Source: an uncultured Lachnospiraceae bacterium (GTDB lineage Bacteria > Bacillota > Clostridia > Lachnospirales > Lachnospiraceae). From it: a stretch of DNA of 41,052 nt. Positions within the stretch are counted from its first letter, which is position 1. Each line of letters starts with the position of its first letter. The position numbers and the translations under genes were made by a program. Below the pieces are notes generated by a model, which worked only from the letters and a program-made list of their open reading frames with translations, had not been told where the DNA came from and made no database searches. Below are positions 8,455-16,375 of the stretch, piece after piece. The stretch lies in contig CAMWTP010000048.1 of assembly GCA_947177165.1 (NCBI GenBank), positions 1-41,052 of the forward strand. Direction: 5' to 3'.

Positions 8455-8515
8455 TGTGGGAAAGTTAATGTCAGGTTGGTGTTGTATCATAGAAACATGG
8501 AAAGGAGATGTTTCT

Positions 8516-9274
8516 ATGGAATACATTATTACCACTGAACAGTTGACGAAAAAATATAAAAATTTTGTTTCTGTCAACAATGTTTCGCTTCACATCCGGA
8601 AAGGCAGTATTTACGGTTTCCTTGGCCCCAATGGTGCGGGAAAATCAACTACCATGAAAATGCTGCTGGGGCTGACAGCCCCGACAAAAGGCAGTTTTGC
8701 CATTGACGGCAGGCATTTCCCGGAAGACCGGATTGCCATACTGAAAGGGGTGGGTTCCTTTATTGAATCGCCGTCTTTTTATGCAAACCTTACCGGCCGG
8801 GAAAACCTTGATATCATCCGCCGGATTTTGGGCCTGCCGGGGGATTCTGTCGATGACGCACTGGAGCTGGTCGGACTGGAGGAATTTGGAGGCCGTCTGG
8901 CAAAGAAGTATTCGCTGGGCATGAAGCAGCGGCTCGGCCTTGCCGGTGCGCTGTTAGGCAGGCCGCCTGTCCTGATCCTGGATGAACCAACAAACGGCCT
9001 TGACCCTTCCGGCATCCATGAAATCAGGAATCTGGTAAAGTCCCTTCCGGGCCTTTATGACTGCACCATAATGATCTCATCCCATATGCTCTCTGAGATT
9101 GAATTGATGGCGGATGACATCGGCATCCTCAATCATGGGAATCTTCTGTTTGAAGGAAGCCTGGAGGAGCTGCGGCACAGTGCAGGGCAGGCGGGAAATG
9201 TCAATCTGGAGGATGTGTTCCTGGGCATGGTGGAGCAGGACAACGCTGCCAGAAAGCAGAGGGCAAGACTATGA
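8516..9274 (+). CDS. Lantibiotic/cationic-peptide resistance ABC ATPase (LanF/CprA-like)
   Basis: A 252-aa ATPase of a LanFEG-type transporter that removes antimicrobial peptides from the membrane. Walker A GPNGAGKST is at 37-45, the signature YSLGMKQRL near 132-140 and Walker B VLILDEPT near 152-159. The usual Q-loop glutamine is replaced by glutamate in SFIESPSFY (Glu84), the 'E-loop' characteristic of LanF proteins. The start at 8516 is preceded by AAAGGAGATGTTTCT. The stop overlaps the next gene as ATGA. It is the first gene of a four-gene operon diverging from its presumed two-component regulator. Confidence 0.93.
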   Translation: MEYIITTEQLTKKYKNFVSVNNVSLHIRKGSIYGFLGPNGAGKSTTMKMLLGLTAPTKGSFAIDGRHFPEDRIAILKGVGSFIESPSFYANLTGRENLDIIRRILGLPGDSVDDALELVGLEEFGGRLAKKYSLGMKQRLGLAGALLGRPPVLILDEPTNGLDPSGIHEIRNLVKSLPGLYDCTIMISSHMLSEIELMADDIGILNHGNLLFEGSLEELRHSAGQAGNVNLEDVFLGMVEQDNAARKQRARL

Positions 9275-9996
9275 ATGCACTGGCTGTCGAACTTCGGAAA
9301 GAAAAACGGACGGGCGTTATCCCGGTGCTGCTGGCTGTCGGTATTCTGGGCGCAGCCTATGCCTTTCTCAATTTCATAGTGCGGAAAGATACACTGCTGG
9401 GGCTTCCGCTTCCGCCGATGGACGTCCTGCTGACCCAGCTTTACGGCATGATCATGGTTTTGAACATGTTCGGCATTGTAGTTGCCGCCTGCATGGTTTA
9501 CAATATGGAGTTTAAGGGAAACGCCGTCAAAAAGATGTATATGCTGCCCATAAGCGTTTTGGGAATGTACCTTTGCAAGTTCCTGATCTTATCAGCCATG
9601 TTCCTGGTGGCAGTCATTTTGCAGAATCTGGCGCTTATGTGGATCGGTATGGCGGACCTGCCGCAGGGGGCATTTGAAATGGGGACGCTGGTCAGATTTG
9701 CAGGCTACTCGTTCCTTACGTCAATGCCGGTCCTGTCATTTATGGTCCTGGTCTCATCCCGTTCCATCAATATGTGGGTACCGCTGGGCGTCGGGGTTGC
9801 CGGTTTCTTAAGCGGCATGGCATTGGCCAATTCGGGTTCCGGTCTGCTGTTAGCCCATCCATTTGTCATAATGCTGAAGCCTGCAGTTGCCATGAGCGCG
9901 CAGCCGGATATAACGGTGACAAAAGCTGCTGTTATTGAAACATTGCTTTTCCTCGGCGCAGGGCTGTGGATGGCAAAGAACCTGCGCTATGAATAA
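9271..9996 (+). CDS. Lantibiotic immunity ABC permease (LanE/MutE-like)
   Basis: A 241-aa permease with about six transmembrane helices (first at about 16-36, last near 215-232), matching the length of NisE/MutE/EpiE subunits. The N terminus LAVELRKEKRTGVIPVLL is typical: a short cytoplasmic helix preceding the first membrane segment. It is translationally coupled to the ATPase by a 4-bp overlap and followed after 15 bases by the second permease. Together they would form a heteromeric exporter of lantibiotics or similar peptides. Producer genes are absent, so the operon is for resistance rather than self-immunity. Confidence 0.88.
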   Translation: MNALAVELRKEKRTGVIPVLLAVGILGAAYAFLNFIVRKDTLLGLPLPPMDVLLTQLYGMIMVLNMFGIVVAACMVYNMEFKGNAVKKMYMLPISVLGMYLCKFLILSAMFLVAVILQNLALMWIGMADLPQGAFEMGTLVRFAGYSFLTSMPVLSFMVLVSSRSINMWVPLGVGVAGFLSGMALANSGSGLLLAHPFVIMLKPAVAMSAQPDITVTKAAVIETLLFLGAGLWMAKNLRYE

Positions 9997-10011
9997 GGAG
10001 GGCGTGTTAGA

Positions 10012-10776
10012 ATGAGTTTTTTGGAGCTTCTCAAAATTGAATTTATGAAAGTGAAACGATCAAAGATCGTACCGTTGATTTTTATTGCCCCGCTGTTGGT
10101 GGTTGCTTCCGGGGTCGCAAACCTGAGCCGTTATTTTACGCCGGAATATACAAACGCATGGCCTGCCATGTTCATCCAGAGCGCACTGGTCTATGCCTAC
10201 TATCTGCTGCCGTTTTCCATGATCGTGGTCTGTGTGATGATTGCAGGACGGGAAACAGGGAATAACGGCATCTTAAAAATGCTTGCCCTGCCGGTCAGCC
10301 GGTATTCGCTTTCCATTGCAAAATTCTGTGTGCTGGCATTTTATCTGCTTATGGAGATGGCCGTGTTCCTTGCGGTGTTCGTAGTTGCCGGGACAGTTGC
10401 CACAAGGACAATGGGTGTGACGGAAACGCTGCCTGTCCTCTATCTGGTGAAATGGTGCGCCGGGCTGTTTTTGACAATGCTGCCGTGCGTAGGGACCATG
10501 TGGGCGATCACTGTCCTGTTTGAAAAGCCGCTGCTTTCTGTGGGACTGAACCTGCTCCTTGTCATTCCCGGAGTGCTGGTCGCAAATACACCTTTATGGA
10601 TAGCATATCCTTATTGCTACAGCGGCTATCTGGTATCCTGTTCGCTGCATGATTTTACGGTGGAATCCAACACAATGGCATTTTCACTGTTCCCTTTCCT
10701 GCCGGTTGCAGTATTGGTCTTTGTATTGGTGTTGGCGGTTGCTGTAATAAAATTTGGAAAAAAAGAAATGAGGTAA
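10012..10776 (+). CDS. Lantibiotic immunity ABC permease (LanG/MutG-like)
   Basis: A 254-aa membrane subunit paralogous to the preceding permease: the same opening (FLELLKIEFMKVKRSKIVPL) and about six helices. The segment GRETGNNGILKMLALPVSR corresponds to the cytoplasmic loop seen in LanG/CprC proteins. AAGGAGGGCGTGTTAGA precedes the ATG. It likely pairs with the LanE-like protein in one transporter with the LanF-like ATPase. Nothing in the sequence suggests damage. Confidence 0.88.
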   Translation: MSFLELLKIEFMKVKRSKIVPLIFIAPLLVVASGVANLSRYFTPEYTNAWPAMFIQSALVYAYYLLPFSMIVVCVMIAGRETGNNGILKMLALPVSRYSLSIAKFCVLAFYLLMEMAVFLAVFVVAGTVATRTMGVTETLPVLYLVKWCAGLFLTMLPCVGTMWAITVLFEKPLLSVGLNLLLVIPGVLVANTPLWIAYPYCYSGYLVSCSLHDFTVESNTMAFSLFPFLPVAVLVFVLVLAVAVIKFGKKEMR

Positions 10777-10782
10777 ATAATT

Positions 10783-11079
10783 ATGGAATGTAAAAAACTG
10801 AAAACTTTAAGCAAGGTTTCGCTGGTTATCAGCGTCTTTCCGCTGGCAACCTTCATCCCCGTGTTTCTTAAACTCACGCTGCCGGAAGGGGTAAGCACGG
10901 CCTGGGCGGGTGTCAATATTGCCTGCGTTGTGGCAGGTTTGATTCTCTCAATTATATGCGTCAGGAGCAATGAAAGCCGCAGCCTTGTAAATATTGCGTC
11001 AACAGCTATCAGTGTATTTTGGTGTCTGTTAATGGCTGGTATTGTTGCCCTGGGATTGATTTTGACTTTCGTGCAGTAA
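10783..11079 (+). CDS. Small membrane protein of the peptide-resistance operon
   Basis: A 98-aa protein with three predicted membrane helices (about 10-32, 41-60 and 70-95) and almost no soluble part. It begins 6 bases after the LanG-like gene and is clearly in the same operon. No family was recognised. Small accessory membrane proteins occur near some LanFEG/Cpr operons and could modulate the transporter or kinase, but that role here is only an inference from position. Confidence 0.7.
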   Translation: MECKKLKTLSKVSLVISVFPLATFIPVFLKLTLPEGVSTAWAGVNIACVVAGLILSIICVRSNESRSLVNIASTAISVFWCLLMAGIVALGLILTFVQ

Positions 11080-11191
11080 GTGAGGAGGAAATCCCGTTTG
11101 TAAAGGCATAAAAAGTTGTACAGTGCTGAAATGAATATCGAATAATCATCTGCCACACGGCGGTAAAAGAAAAAACTTGCGGCTTGTGACA

Positions 11192-11233
11192 TTTCTGTGA
11201 GAATTGGCTGTTAGACTGACGGCATCACAGAAA
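11192..11233 (+). promoter_or_regulatory. Inverted repeat overlapping the ribosome site of the second ABC operon
   Basis: TTTCTGTGA (11192-11200) pairs perfectly with TCACAGAAA (11225-11233) across a 24-base spacer. The right arm runs into the AAAGG ribosome site of the ATPase gene. It could be an operator or an mRNA hairpin limiting translation. The remainder of 11080-11247 holds no gene. Confidence 0.5.
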
Positions 11234-11247
11234 GGATGGTGCTTACT

Positions 11248-11913
11248 ATGAGCATTTTGCAGACAACTGACCTCAAAAAACACTACGGCGCGGAGCCAAA
11301 CATCACAAAGGCACTGGACGGCGTGACACTCTCCATTGAACAGGGGGAATTTGTCGCTATCGTTGGAACATCCGGCAGCGGCAAATCAACCCTGCTGAAC
11401 ATGATGGGCGGTCTGGATGTACCGACCCTGGGCAGCGTCAAAGTGAAAGGTAAGGAGCTGGCCAGACTGAATGACGAACAGCTTACCCTTTTCCGCAGAC
11501 GCAACATCGGCTTTATCTTCCAGAATTACAATCTTGTCCCTGTTCTGAATGTCTATGAAAATATCGTCCTGCCCGTGGAGCTGGACGGCGATACCGTGGA
11601 CAAAAAATTCATGGACGAAGTAGTGCGCCTGCTGGCCCTGGAGAACAAGCTGAATAATATGCCCAACAACCTGTCCGGCGGACAGCAGCAGCGTGTCGCC
11701 ATCGCCCGCGCCCTCGTTTCCAAGCCCGCTATCATTCTGGCAGATGAACCCACCGGCAACCTGGACAGCCGGACGAGCAGCGATGTGCTGGGGCTTTTGA
11801 AAGTCACCAGCAACAAATTTCATCAAACTCTGGTGATGATCACCCATAACAACGAGATCGCCCAGCTTGCCGACCGCATTATCCGCATTGAGGACGGCAG
11901 GATTTTTGAGTAG
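11248..11913 (+). CDS. ABC transporter ATP-binding protein (MacB/BceA-type)
   Basis: A 221-aa ATPase of the MacB/LolD/BceA class. Walker [10 protein letters not shown] is at 40-48, the Q-loop in IFQNYNLVP near 92, the signature LSGGQQQRV at 142-150 and Walker [13 protein letters not shown] at 162-173. The length is standard. The start at 11248 is chosen over an ATG four codons upstream because the AAAGGA site lies at the right distance. It is followed directly by a large FtsX-type permease. Such pairs remove peptide antibiotics such as bacitracin from the membrane or act as mechanotransmission complexes. The nearby LanFEG operon favours a peptide-defence role. Confidence 0.93.
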   Translation: MSILQTTDLKKHYGAEPNITKALDGVTLSIEQGEFVAIVGTSGSGKSTLLNMMGGLDVPTLGSVKVKGKELARLNDEQLTLFRRRNIGFIFQNYNLVPVLNVYENIVLPVELDGDTVDKKFMDEVVRLLALENKLNNMPNNLSGGQQQRVAIARALVSKPAIILADEPTGNLDSRTSSDVLGLLKVTSNKFHQTLVMITHNNEIAQLADRIIRIEDGRIFE

Positions 11914-11925
11914 GGGGTGCTGACG

Positions 11926-14496
11926 ATGAAGGACATTTTATTTGGCAACAACAACGGCGCAGTGATGAAAAAGCTGTCAGGCCGCTATTTCAGGTCAAAC
12001 AAAAGCAGAAATATCATTGCGGTTATCGCAATCGTTCTGACAACCATACTCTTTACCACGATTTTTACCCTTGGATCTGGCCTGATGGACACTGTTCACG
12101 ACCAGAACATCCGCAAGGCAGGCGGCGAGGGGCAGGCGGTATTAAACTATATCAGCGATGAAGTTTATGAGGATGTGGCGGGAAGTCCCCTGATCGACCG
12201 TATTGCCTATGCGAAAGCGATTTCCTACCGGCTGAAAAATCCGGGCCTGGAGCGCTGGCGGTCTGACCTGTGGTATATGGATGATACCGCGCTGGAATTT
12301 GCCCGTTACACGCCCACAACAGGCCGTCTGCCCGAAGGGCCAAACGAGATCATCGCGGACACAAAGACGTTAAATGCCTTAGGCGTACCGGCGCGGATCG
12401 GGGAACTCGTTTCTCTGACCTATGAAGTAAAAGGAAAGACCTACACCACCGATTTTATTCTCTGCGGCTTTTGGGAAACAGACAGCCTGAGCAATATCGG
12501 GCGGCTGATTGTGTCGAAGAACTTTGTGGAGGCCCATTCGGATATTTTAACCTATACCTATCCTGTGGATAATGACTATTCCGGTGTTGTCTCTGCCTAT
12601 GTGATGTTCAGGGGGCGGGGGGATATAGAAGCCCGGCTCCATCAGCTTCTTTCCAAAACCGGCTATACCTGCGATACGATGGGCGGCAGCAGGGAGGATG
12701 GCAATTATGTGATTGCCCGCGTCAGCCCGGCTTATCAGAGCGGCGCATTAACGGACAATCCTGCCATGCTGGTCTCCGGCATTATTGGCACCCTGCTGAT
12801 TATCGTAACAGGATACCTGATTATCTACAATATTTTCCAAATCTCCATCATCCAGGATATTCAGTCTTATGGACAGTTAAAAACGCTGGGCACAACAAAG
12901 CGGCAAATCAGGCAGATGATTAATCGGCAGGCGCTTCGGCTTTCCCTGACTGGGATTCCCATCGGTCTGCTGGCAGGCTTCCTGATTGGCCGGTCCCTGG
13001 TTCCCTTCCTGATGAACGGAACGAGTTATACTGCGGACGCCGGTATTAAGGTGACAGTAAATCCGCTGATTTTTATCGGCTCCACCGCGTTTGCCCTTTT
13101 TACAGTCTTTGTCAGCGTCCGCAAGCCTGCGAAGATCGCCGGTACCGTTTCCGCAATCGAGGCGATCCGCTACACCGAAAACGATACAGCGGCGTTTGGA
13201 AAGCGCGGGGCCAAAGACAGGAGATCGACCCACGGCGCAAAGCTCCACTTCATGGCCCTGGCGAACCTGGGGCGGAACCGCAAACGCACGGTATTGGTGA
13301 TTGTGTCCATGACACTGAGCCTGGTGCTGTTCAACACAGTGTTCACTCTGTCCGGCGGGTTTGACATTGACAAGTATATCGCAAAATTTATGGATACAGA
13401 CTTTGTGATCTCTAACGCAGACTACTTCCAGTACCAGGTTGAAAAAAGCGAAAATGACCTGTCCGAGAGTTTTATTGAGGCCGTCAAACAGAATCACTGC
13501 TTTGAGGATGGCGGCAGGCTCTATTCCTCCTGGATGCTGGAAGAACCGTTTTCCACAGAACACAATGCTTTTTTCAGCTATAACAGGGATCAGAAAGGCA
13601 ATCCCTATATAAGTTTGTATGGTGCGGATGATTTTCTGCTGAATAACATGGAGGCCATAGAGGGGACGATCGACCTGGAAAAGCTGAAATCAGGGAAGTA
13701 TATCCTGCTGAGTGTGGATTGCAATGATGATGGAACCGTCATAGATAACCCGAATATCCGTGTGGGTGACACGGTGCGGATCAACCATCTGAAAGCGGAG
13801 GAACTTTCCACCACCATTACGGACAGCTATGACTTTATCATCCTGGCAAAAGTCCGGGCCAACGAGAACACAGCCACCACCCGCAACACGGGCGAAAGCC
13901 GGTTCTACCTCCCGACAGATATGTTCCTGACGCTGTGCGATAACCCCCATCTGGTCAATTTCTCCTTTGATGTGAAAGAGGGAACAGAAGCTGAAATGGA
14001 GGAGTTTTTGAATAGCTATATCGACAGCGTGGAGCCGGGTATGGATTTTGAATCCAAAGCAACCTATGTCAGCTCCTTTGATGATCTGACCTCCCTGATT
14101 ATCACCATCGGCGGGGCGTTGAGCATCATTATCGGAATTATCGGTATCGCAAACTTTGTCAACTCCGTTCTGACAAGCGTTATCACCCGCAAAAAGGAGT
14201 TTGCCATGCTGCAAAGCATTGGTATGACCGGCAGGCAGTTAAAGAGTATGCTTTCTTTTGAGGGACTATATTATGCGGTGGGAACGATCATCACATCGAC
14301 TGTCCTCGGTGTTCTGTTTTCTGTGGTAGTTGTAAAGGGAATTTCCAGCGGGATCTGGTTCTTCACCTATCGGTTTGTCATATGGCCCATGCTGGTGATC
14401 TATCCGTTTCTTATACTTCTGACCGTGGCAATACCGGCACTTTTGTACCGGCAGATTGCTAAAGTCAGCATCATAGAACGGCTGCGGCAAAACTGA
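11926..14496 (+). CDS. FtsX-like ABC permease, duplicated domain
   Basis: An 856-aa permease, partner of the ATPase ending 12 bases upstream. About eight membrane helices are arranged as two FtsX-type repeats: helix 1 near residues 28-50, three helices at about 285-400, then again one near 450 and three at about 720-850. Two large extracytoplasmic regions (about 55-280 and 475-715) lie between them. This layout fits the MacB-like duplicated FtsX family more closely than classical ten-helix BceB. AGGGGGTG six bases before the ATG fixes the start. No frameshift is visible. Substrate unknown; antimicrobial peptide resistance is the likely role by context. Confidence 0.88.
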   Translation: MKDILFGNNNGAVMKKLSGRYFRSNKSRNIIAVIAIVLTTILFTTIFTLGSGLMDTVHDQNIRKAGGEGQAVLNYISDEVYEDVAGSPLIDRIAYAKAISYRLKNPGLERWRSDLWYMDDTALEFARYTPTTGRLPEGPNEIIADTKTLNALGVPARIGELVSLTYEVKGKTYTTDFILCGFWETDSLSNIGRLIVSKNFVEAHSDILTYTYPVDNDYSGVVSAYVMFRGRGDIEARLHQLLSKTGYTCDTMGGSREDGNYVIARVSPAYQSGALTDNPAMLVSGIIGTLLIIVTGYLIIYNIFQISIIQDIQSYGQLKTLGTTKRQIRQMINRQALRLSLTGIPIGLLAGFLIGRSLVPFLMNGTSYTADAGIKVTVNPLIFIGSTAFALFTVFVSVRKPAKIAGTVSAIEAIRYTENDTAAFGKRGAKDRRSTHGAKLHFMALANLGRNRKRTVLVIVSMTLSLVLFNTVFTLSGGFDIDKYIAKFMDTDFVISNADYFQYQVEKSENDLSESFIEAVKQNHCFEDGGRLYSSWMLEEPFSTEHNAFFSYNRDQKGNPYISLYGADDFLLNNMEAIEGTIDLEKLKSGKYILLSVDCNDDGTVIDNPNIRVGDTVRINHLKAEELSTTITDSYDFIILAKVRANENTATTRNTGESRFYLPTDMFLTLCDNPHLVNFSFDVKEGTEAEMEEFLNSYIDSVEPGMDFESKATYVSSFDDLTSLIITIGGALSIIIGIIGIANFVNSVLTSVITRKKEFAMLQSIGMTGRQLKSMLSFEGLYYAVGTIITSTVLGVLFSVVVVKGISSGIWFFTYRFVIWPMLVIYPFLILLTVAIPALLYRQIAKVSIIERLRQN

Positions 14497-14531
14497 ATTT
14501 TCTTTGAATAACAGGGTTATGTCGGAGGGCA

Positions 14532-14675
14532 TTGGCAATCACAGATGAATGTTTTGAAAGAATGAAAAATGATCCAGAATGTGAGAATACTGTCCTGGGC
14601 ATTGTAAGGAATATGGATTCTAAAATGATTAGCTGTCAAGTTAGCCTGAAAACAGGCAACAAAGGGAAATTATAA
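14532..14675 (+). CDS. Possible 47-aa peptide or gene remnant
   Basis: An open frame of 47 codons (starting at TTG, preceded by CGGAGGGCA) encodes an acidic, natural-looking sequence with ECFERMKNDPECENTVLGIV near the start and CQVSLKTGNKGKL at the end. Composition is protein-like, but the start is weak and no family is recognised. It may be the C-terminal remnant of a longer gene or a small protein following the ABC operon. Confidence 0.35.
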   Translation: MAITDECFERMKNDPECENTVLGIVRNMDSKMISCQVSLKTGNKGKL

Positions 14676-14753
14676 ATACCGGTACCACTTAGCTGAAACT
14701 TAAGGCACAGCGACCAACAGGTATGGAAACAGAGTTTTCATAGGACATAACAT

Positions 14754-14804
14754 AGAAAAGCCAGCGGAACAGATACCAGTCTGACCTGCTGGCTTTTCTT
14801 TTTT
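14754..14804 (+). terminator. Intrinsic terminator after the FtsX permease region
   Basis: A perfect 12-bp stem, AGAAAAGCCAGC (14754-14765) with GCTGGCTTTTCT (14788-14799), is followed by a T-run to 14804. The A-rich left flank means it may also stop the minus-strand XRE gene. Confidence 0.85.
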
Positions 14805-14810
14805 GCCATA

Positions 14811-15185
14811 CTACGTCTGTTTGCCTTCCATATCGGAAAGGGCGGCAGGGGAGTTTGTTCCTGTCAGGGCAGAAGCCGTAGCTACCAGGACGGATAAGGA
14901 TTTTTCATCACAGAGCGGGAGCAGCCTTAAAAGCTCCTGATATGTAGAACCAGTCCTATCATGTTGATCCTGGAAAATACAGTCATCCGCGGATATATCC
15001 AGCGTTCTGCAGATATGGTAGAAATTTTCAATGCTTGGAGAACAGCAACAGCGCTCTAAATCTTTTTGGAAAGACACCGAATGGTCAAGCAACTCCGCAC
15101 ACTGCGCCTGGGTCAGATGCTTTTTCTTTCTGGCTTTCTTCAAGGCAGCACCGAAAACCTGGGCATCATTGATAGATAGAGACAT
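14811..15185 (-). CDS. XRE-family helix-turn-helix regulator
   Basis: A 124-aa DNA-binding protein. The N-terminal Cro/C1-type domain (about 8-65) reads ALKKARKKKHLTQAQCAELL through SPSIENFYHICRTLDIS, the normal five-helix pattern. The C-terminal 55 residues, QELLRLLPLCDEKSL onward, form a helical tail like that in many element-borne regulators. The ATG at 15185 follows AGGAGGTGACCACA; a longer frame upstream has no ribosome site. It lies divergently from the sigma-like gene pair and next to an inverted repeat, so it may repress itself or the neighbouring genes. Confidence 0.88.
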   Translation of the reverse strand: MSLSINDAQVFGAALKKARKKKHLTQAQCAELLDHSVSFQKDLERCCCSPSIENFYHICRTLDISADDCIFQDQHDRTGSTYQELLRLLPLCDEKSLSVLVATASALTGTNSPAALSDMEGKQT

Positions 15186-15212
15186 TGTGGTCACCTCCTG
15201 TAAGTAGTGTAG

Positions 15213-15241
15213 TACCATACCTTGTAAAAGTAAAAATGGTA
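15213..15241. promoter_or_regulatory. Candidate operator upstream of the XRE gene
   Basis: TACCAT (15213-15218) and ATGGTA (15236-15241) form an inverted repeat 28 bases before the XRE start codon, followed by a palindrome ACTCTA-N5-TAGAGT (15247-15263). Either could be an autoregulatory site. Confidence 0.4.
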
Positions 15242-15276
15242 TAGACACTCTAAAAAGTAGAGTATCAGACTACTAA

Positions 15277-15340
15277 GCACCCAGACATCTGGTGAACAAA
15301 AAAAACATGGTTCATCAGGGTTTTGTTTGGGTGCCTTTTT
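15277..15340 (+). terminator. Nested hairpin with T-run, no upstream plus-strand gene
   Basis: Outer stem GCACCCA (15277-15283) with TGGGTGC (15328-15334), inner stem CTGGTGAAC (15289-15297) with GTTCATCAG (15310-15318, one G-T pair), then CTTTTT. It has the form of an intrinsic terminator on the plus strand. The only gene to its left is on the other strand, so it may end a short untranslated RNA. From here to about 15615 nothing else recognisable is seen. Confidence 0.55.
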
Positions 15341-15617
15341 GCGGCCATGGGAGAGGTACATGGTCTATAGTGGGGAATTTTCGTAAGCCGGGTATTGGCA
15401 GGGGGATTGCGTTAAAAAAATTGTAAACTTTCTGAGGGTGTTCCACACCCTGTATGGTAGTTTTACACGCTACTTTTCAGAGGAAAGTATCTGTTTATAT
15501 CTTAAGAACAGTTATCCGGAGAATAAATCGGATAATGGTTCTTTTTCTATTGTATTAAAAACATCCATACAGATAAATCTTTTTTTCTGCAGGAAGTATA
15601 TTATCCGCTGTCGTTCA

Positions 15618-15664
15618 CCTCCAATTCCAGATTTTTGTAGCAAAAAGTCTGGAATTTAAGGAGG
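15618..15664 (+). promoter_or_regulatory. Hairpin that sequesters the Shine-Dalgarno of the sigma-like gene
   Basis: AATTCCAGATTTTTG (15623-15637) pairs with 15641-15656 across a TAG loop with one bulged G. CCTCC (15618-15622) extends the stem to the GGAGG ribosome site (15660-15664) past a 3-base bulge. About 20 pairs would hide the ribosome site of the ATG at 15672. Confidence 0.6.
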
Positions 15665-15671
15665 AAAAGCC

Positions 15672-16079
15672 ATGTGGCAGAAAAATAATGGAAAAAGCGA
15701 AACAGAGATTATACAAAATCAGTTTACGGCATATCTGGCAACTGCAGTACAACGCCGCAGGAACGATTATATACAGCAAATGGACAGACGCCGGCAGATA
15801 GAGCGCCTGACAGATGATTTCCCGTTTATGCCGGAATGCAGCATAGAACAGGACATGCTTCTTGGGTTACCCATTCTCATGCAAATAGAAGACAGTATGC
15901 TTATTCAGGCGTTGAAAGAGCTTAATGAGCGGGAACGGTACATATTTCTTGAAAGGACTTTGGAAGGAAAGAGTTTTGAGATGCTGGCACAGGAAATGGG
16001 ATTGGGTTATAAAGGCATAGCGGCTGTTTATTATCGGACCATACAGAAAATCAAAAGAAAAATGGAGGTGACAAAATGA
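15672..16079 (+). CDS. Sigma-70-like protein carrying a region 4 domain
   Basis: A 135-aa protein resembling the small sigma-like regulators of Tn916-type elements. The C-terminal part is a region 4 helix-turn-helix: LNERERYIFLERTLEGKSF followed by MLAQEMGLGYKGIAAVYYRTI. A canonical region 2 is not visible; the N-terminal 60 residues are helical and basic (AVQRRRNDYIQQMDRRRQ). The stop overlaps the next gene as ATGA, so the two are translationally coupled. It probably recruits RNA polymerase to element promoters together with the downstream protein. AAGGAGGAAAAGCC precedes the ATG and lies in a strong hairpin. Confidence 0.82.
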   Translation: MWQKNNGKSETEIIQNQFTAYLATAVQRRRNDYIQQMDRRRQIERLTDDFPFMPECSIEQDMLLGLPILMQIEDSMLIQALKELNERERYIFLERTLEGKSFEMLAQEMGLGYKGIAAVYYRTIQKIKRKMEVTK

Positions 16080-16258
16080 ATTTTAAGGAAATGCTCCTAC
16101 AGGCAAAGGCCGGCAGGGAGCCGGCAGTTATAGATTTACTGGAAATGTATAAGCCGCTTTTAGTCAAGTATGCGATCATCAATGGAAGATTTGATGAAGA
16201 TCTGTATCAGGAGTTGTGTATTATCCTGTTAAAGTGTATTGACCGGTTCAGAATGTGA
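16076..16258 (+). CDS. Small sigma region 2-like/HTH protein (Tn916 Orf8-like)
   Basis: A 60-aa protein matching the start of sigma region 2 and the short helix-turn-helix proteins of Tn916-like elements: LLQAKAGREPAVIDLLEMYK, then LVKYA and DEDLYQELCIILLKCIDRF. The YQEL...L..CI..F pattern is the core-polymerase-binding helix of region 2. The frame ends there naturally. Coupled by ATGA to the region 4 protein, the pair resembles a two-piece sigma factor such as Bacillus SigO/RsoA. The role is inferred from domain halves and gene order. Confidence 0.78.
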   Translation: MNFKEMLLQAKAGREPAVIDLLEMYKPLLVKYAIINGRFDEDLYQELCIILLKCIDRFRM

Positions 16259-16301
16259 AAATAAAGCCAGAATGTTCCATGATGGCAGAGCAGCATGAAA
16301 A

Positions 16302-16337
16302 AGAAAAGCGTCGGAGCATATGGTCCGGCGCTTTTCT
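16302..16337 (+). terminator. Intrinsic terminator, possibly bidirectional
   Basis: AGAAAAGCG (16302-16310) with CGCTTTTCT (16329-16337), extended inside by CGGA/TCCG. It lies between converging genes: the sigma pair on plus and the zinc-ribbon gene on minus. The T-rich arm is part of the stem. Confidence 0.75.
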
Positions 16338-16375
16338 ATAAAGGATATTTTTAAACTTCTGCTGCTTGAAAACAG

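Noticed and set aside
12877..14214. Two long minus-strand frames (228 and 174 codons) inside the FtsX permease gene
   Set aside because: Antisense shadows of an intact conserved gene; His/Gln-rich composition typical of non-coding frames.
15438..15659. 73-codon plus-strand frame before the sigma-like gene
   Set aside because: No ribosome site, ends in the hairpin, composition not protein-like; treated as leader DNA.
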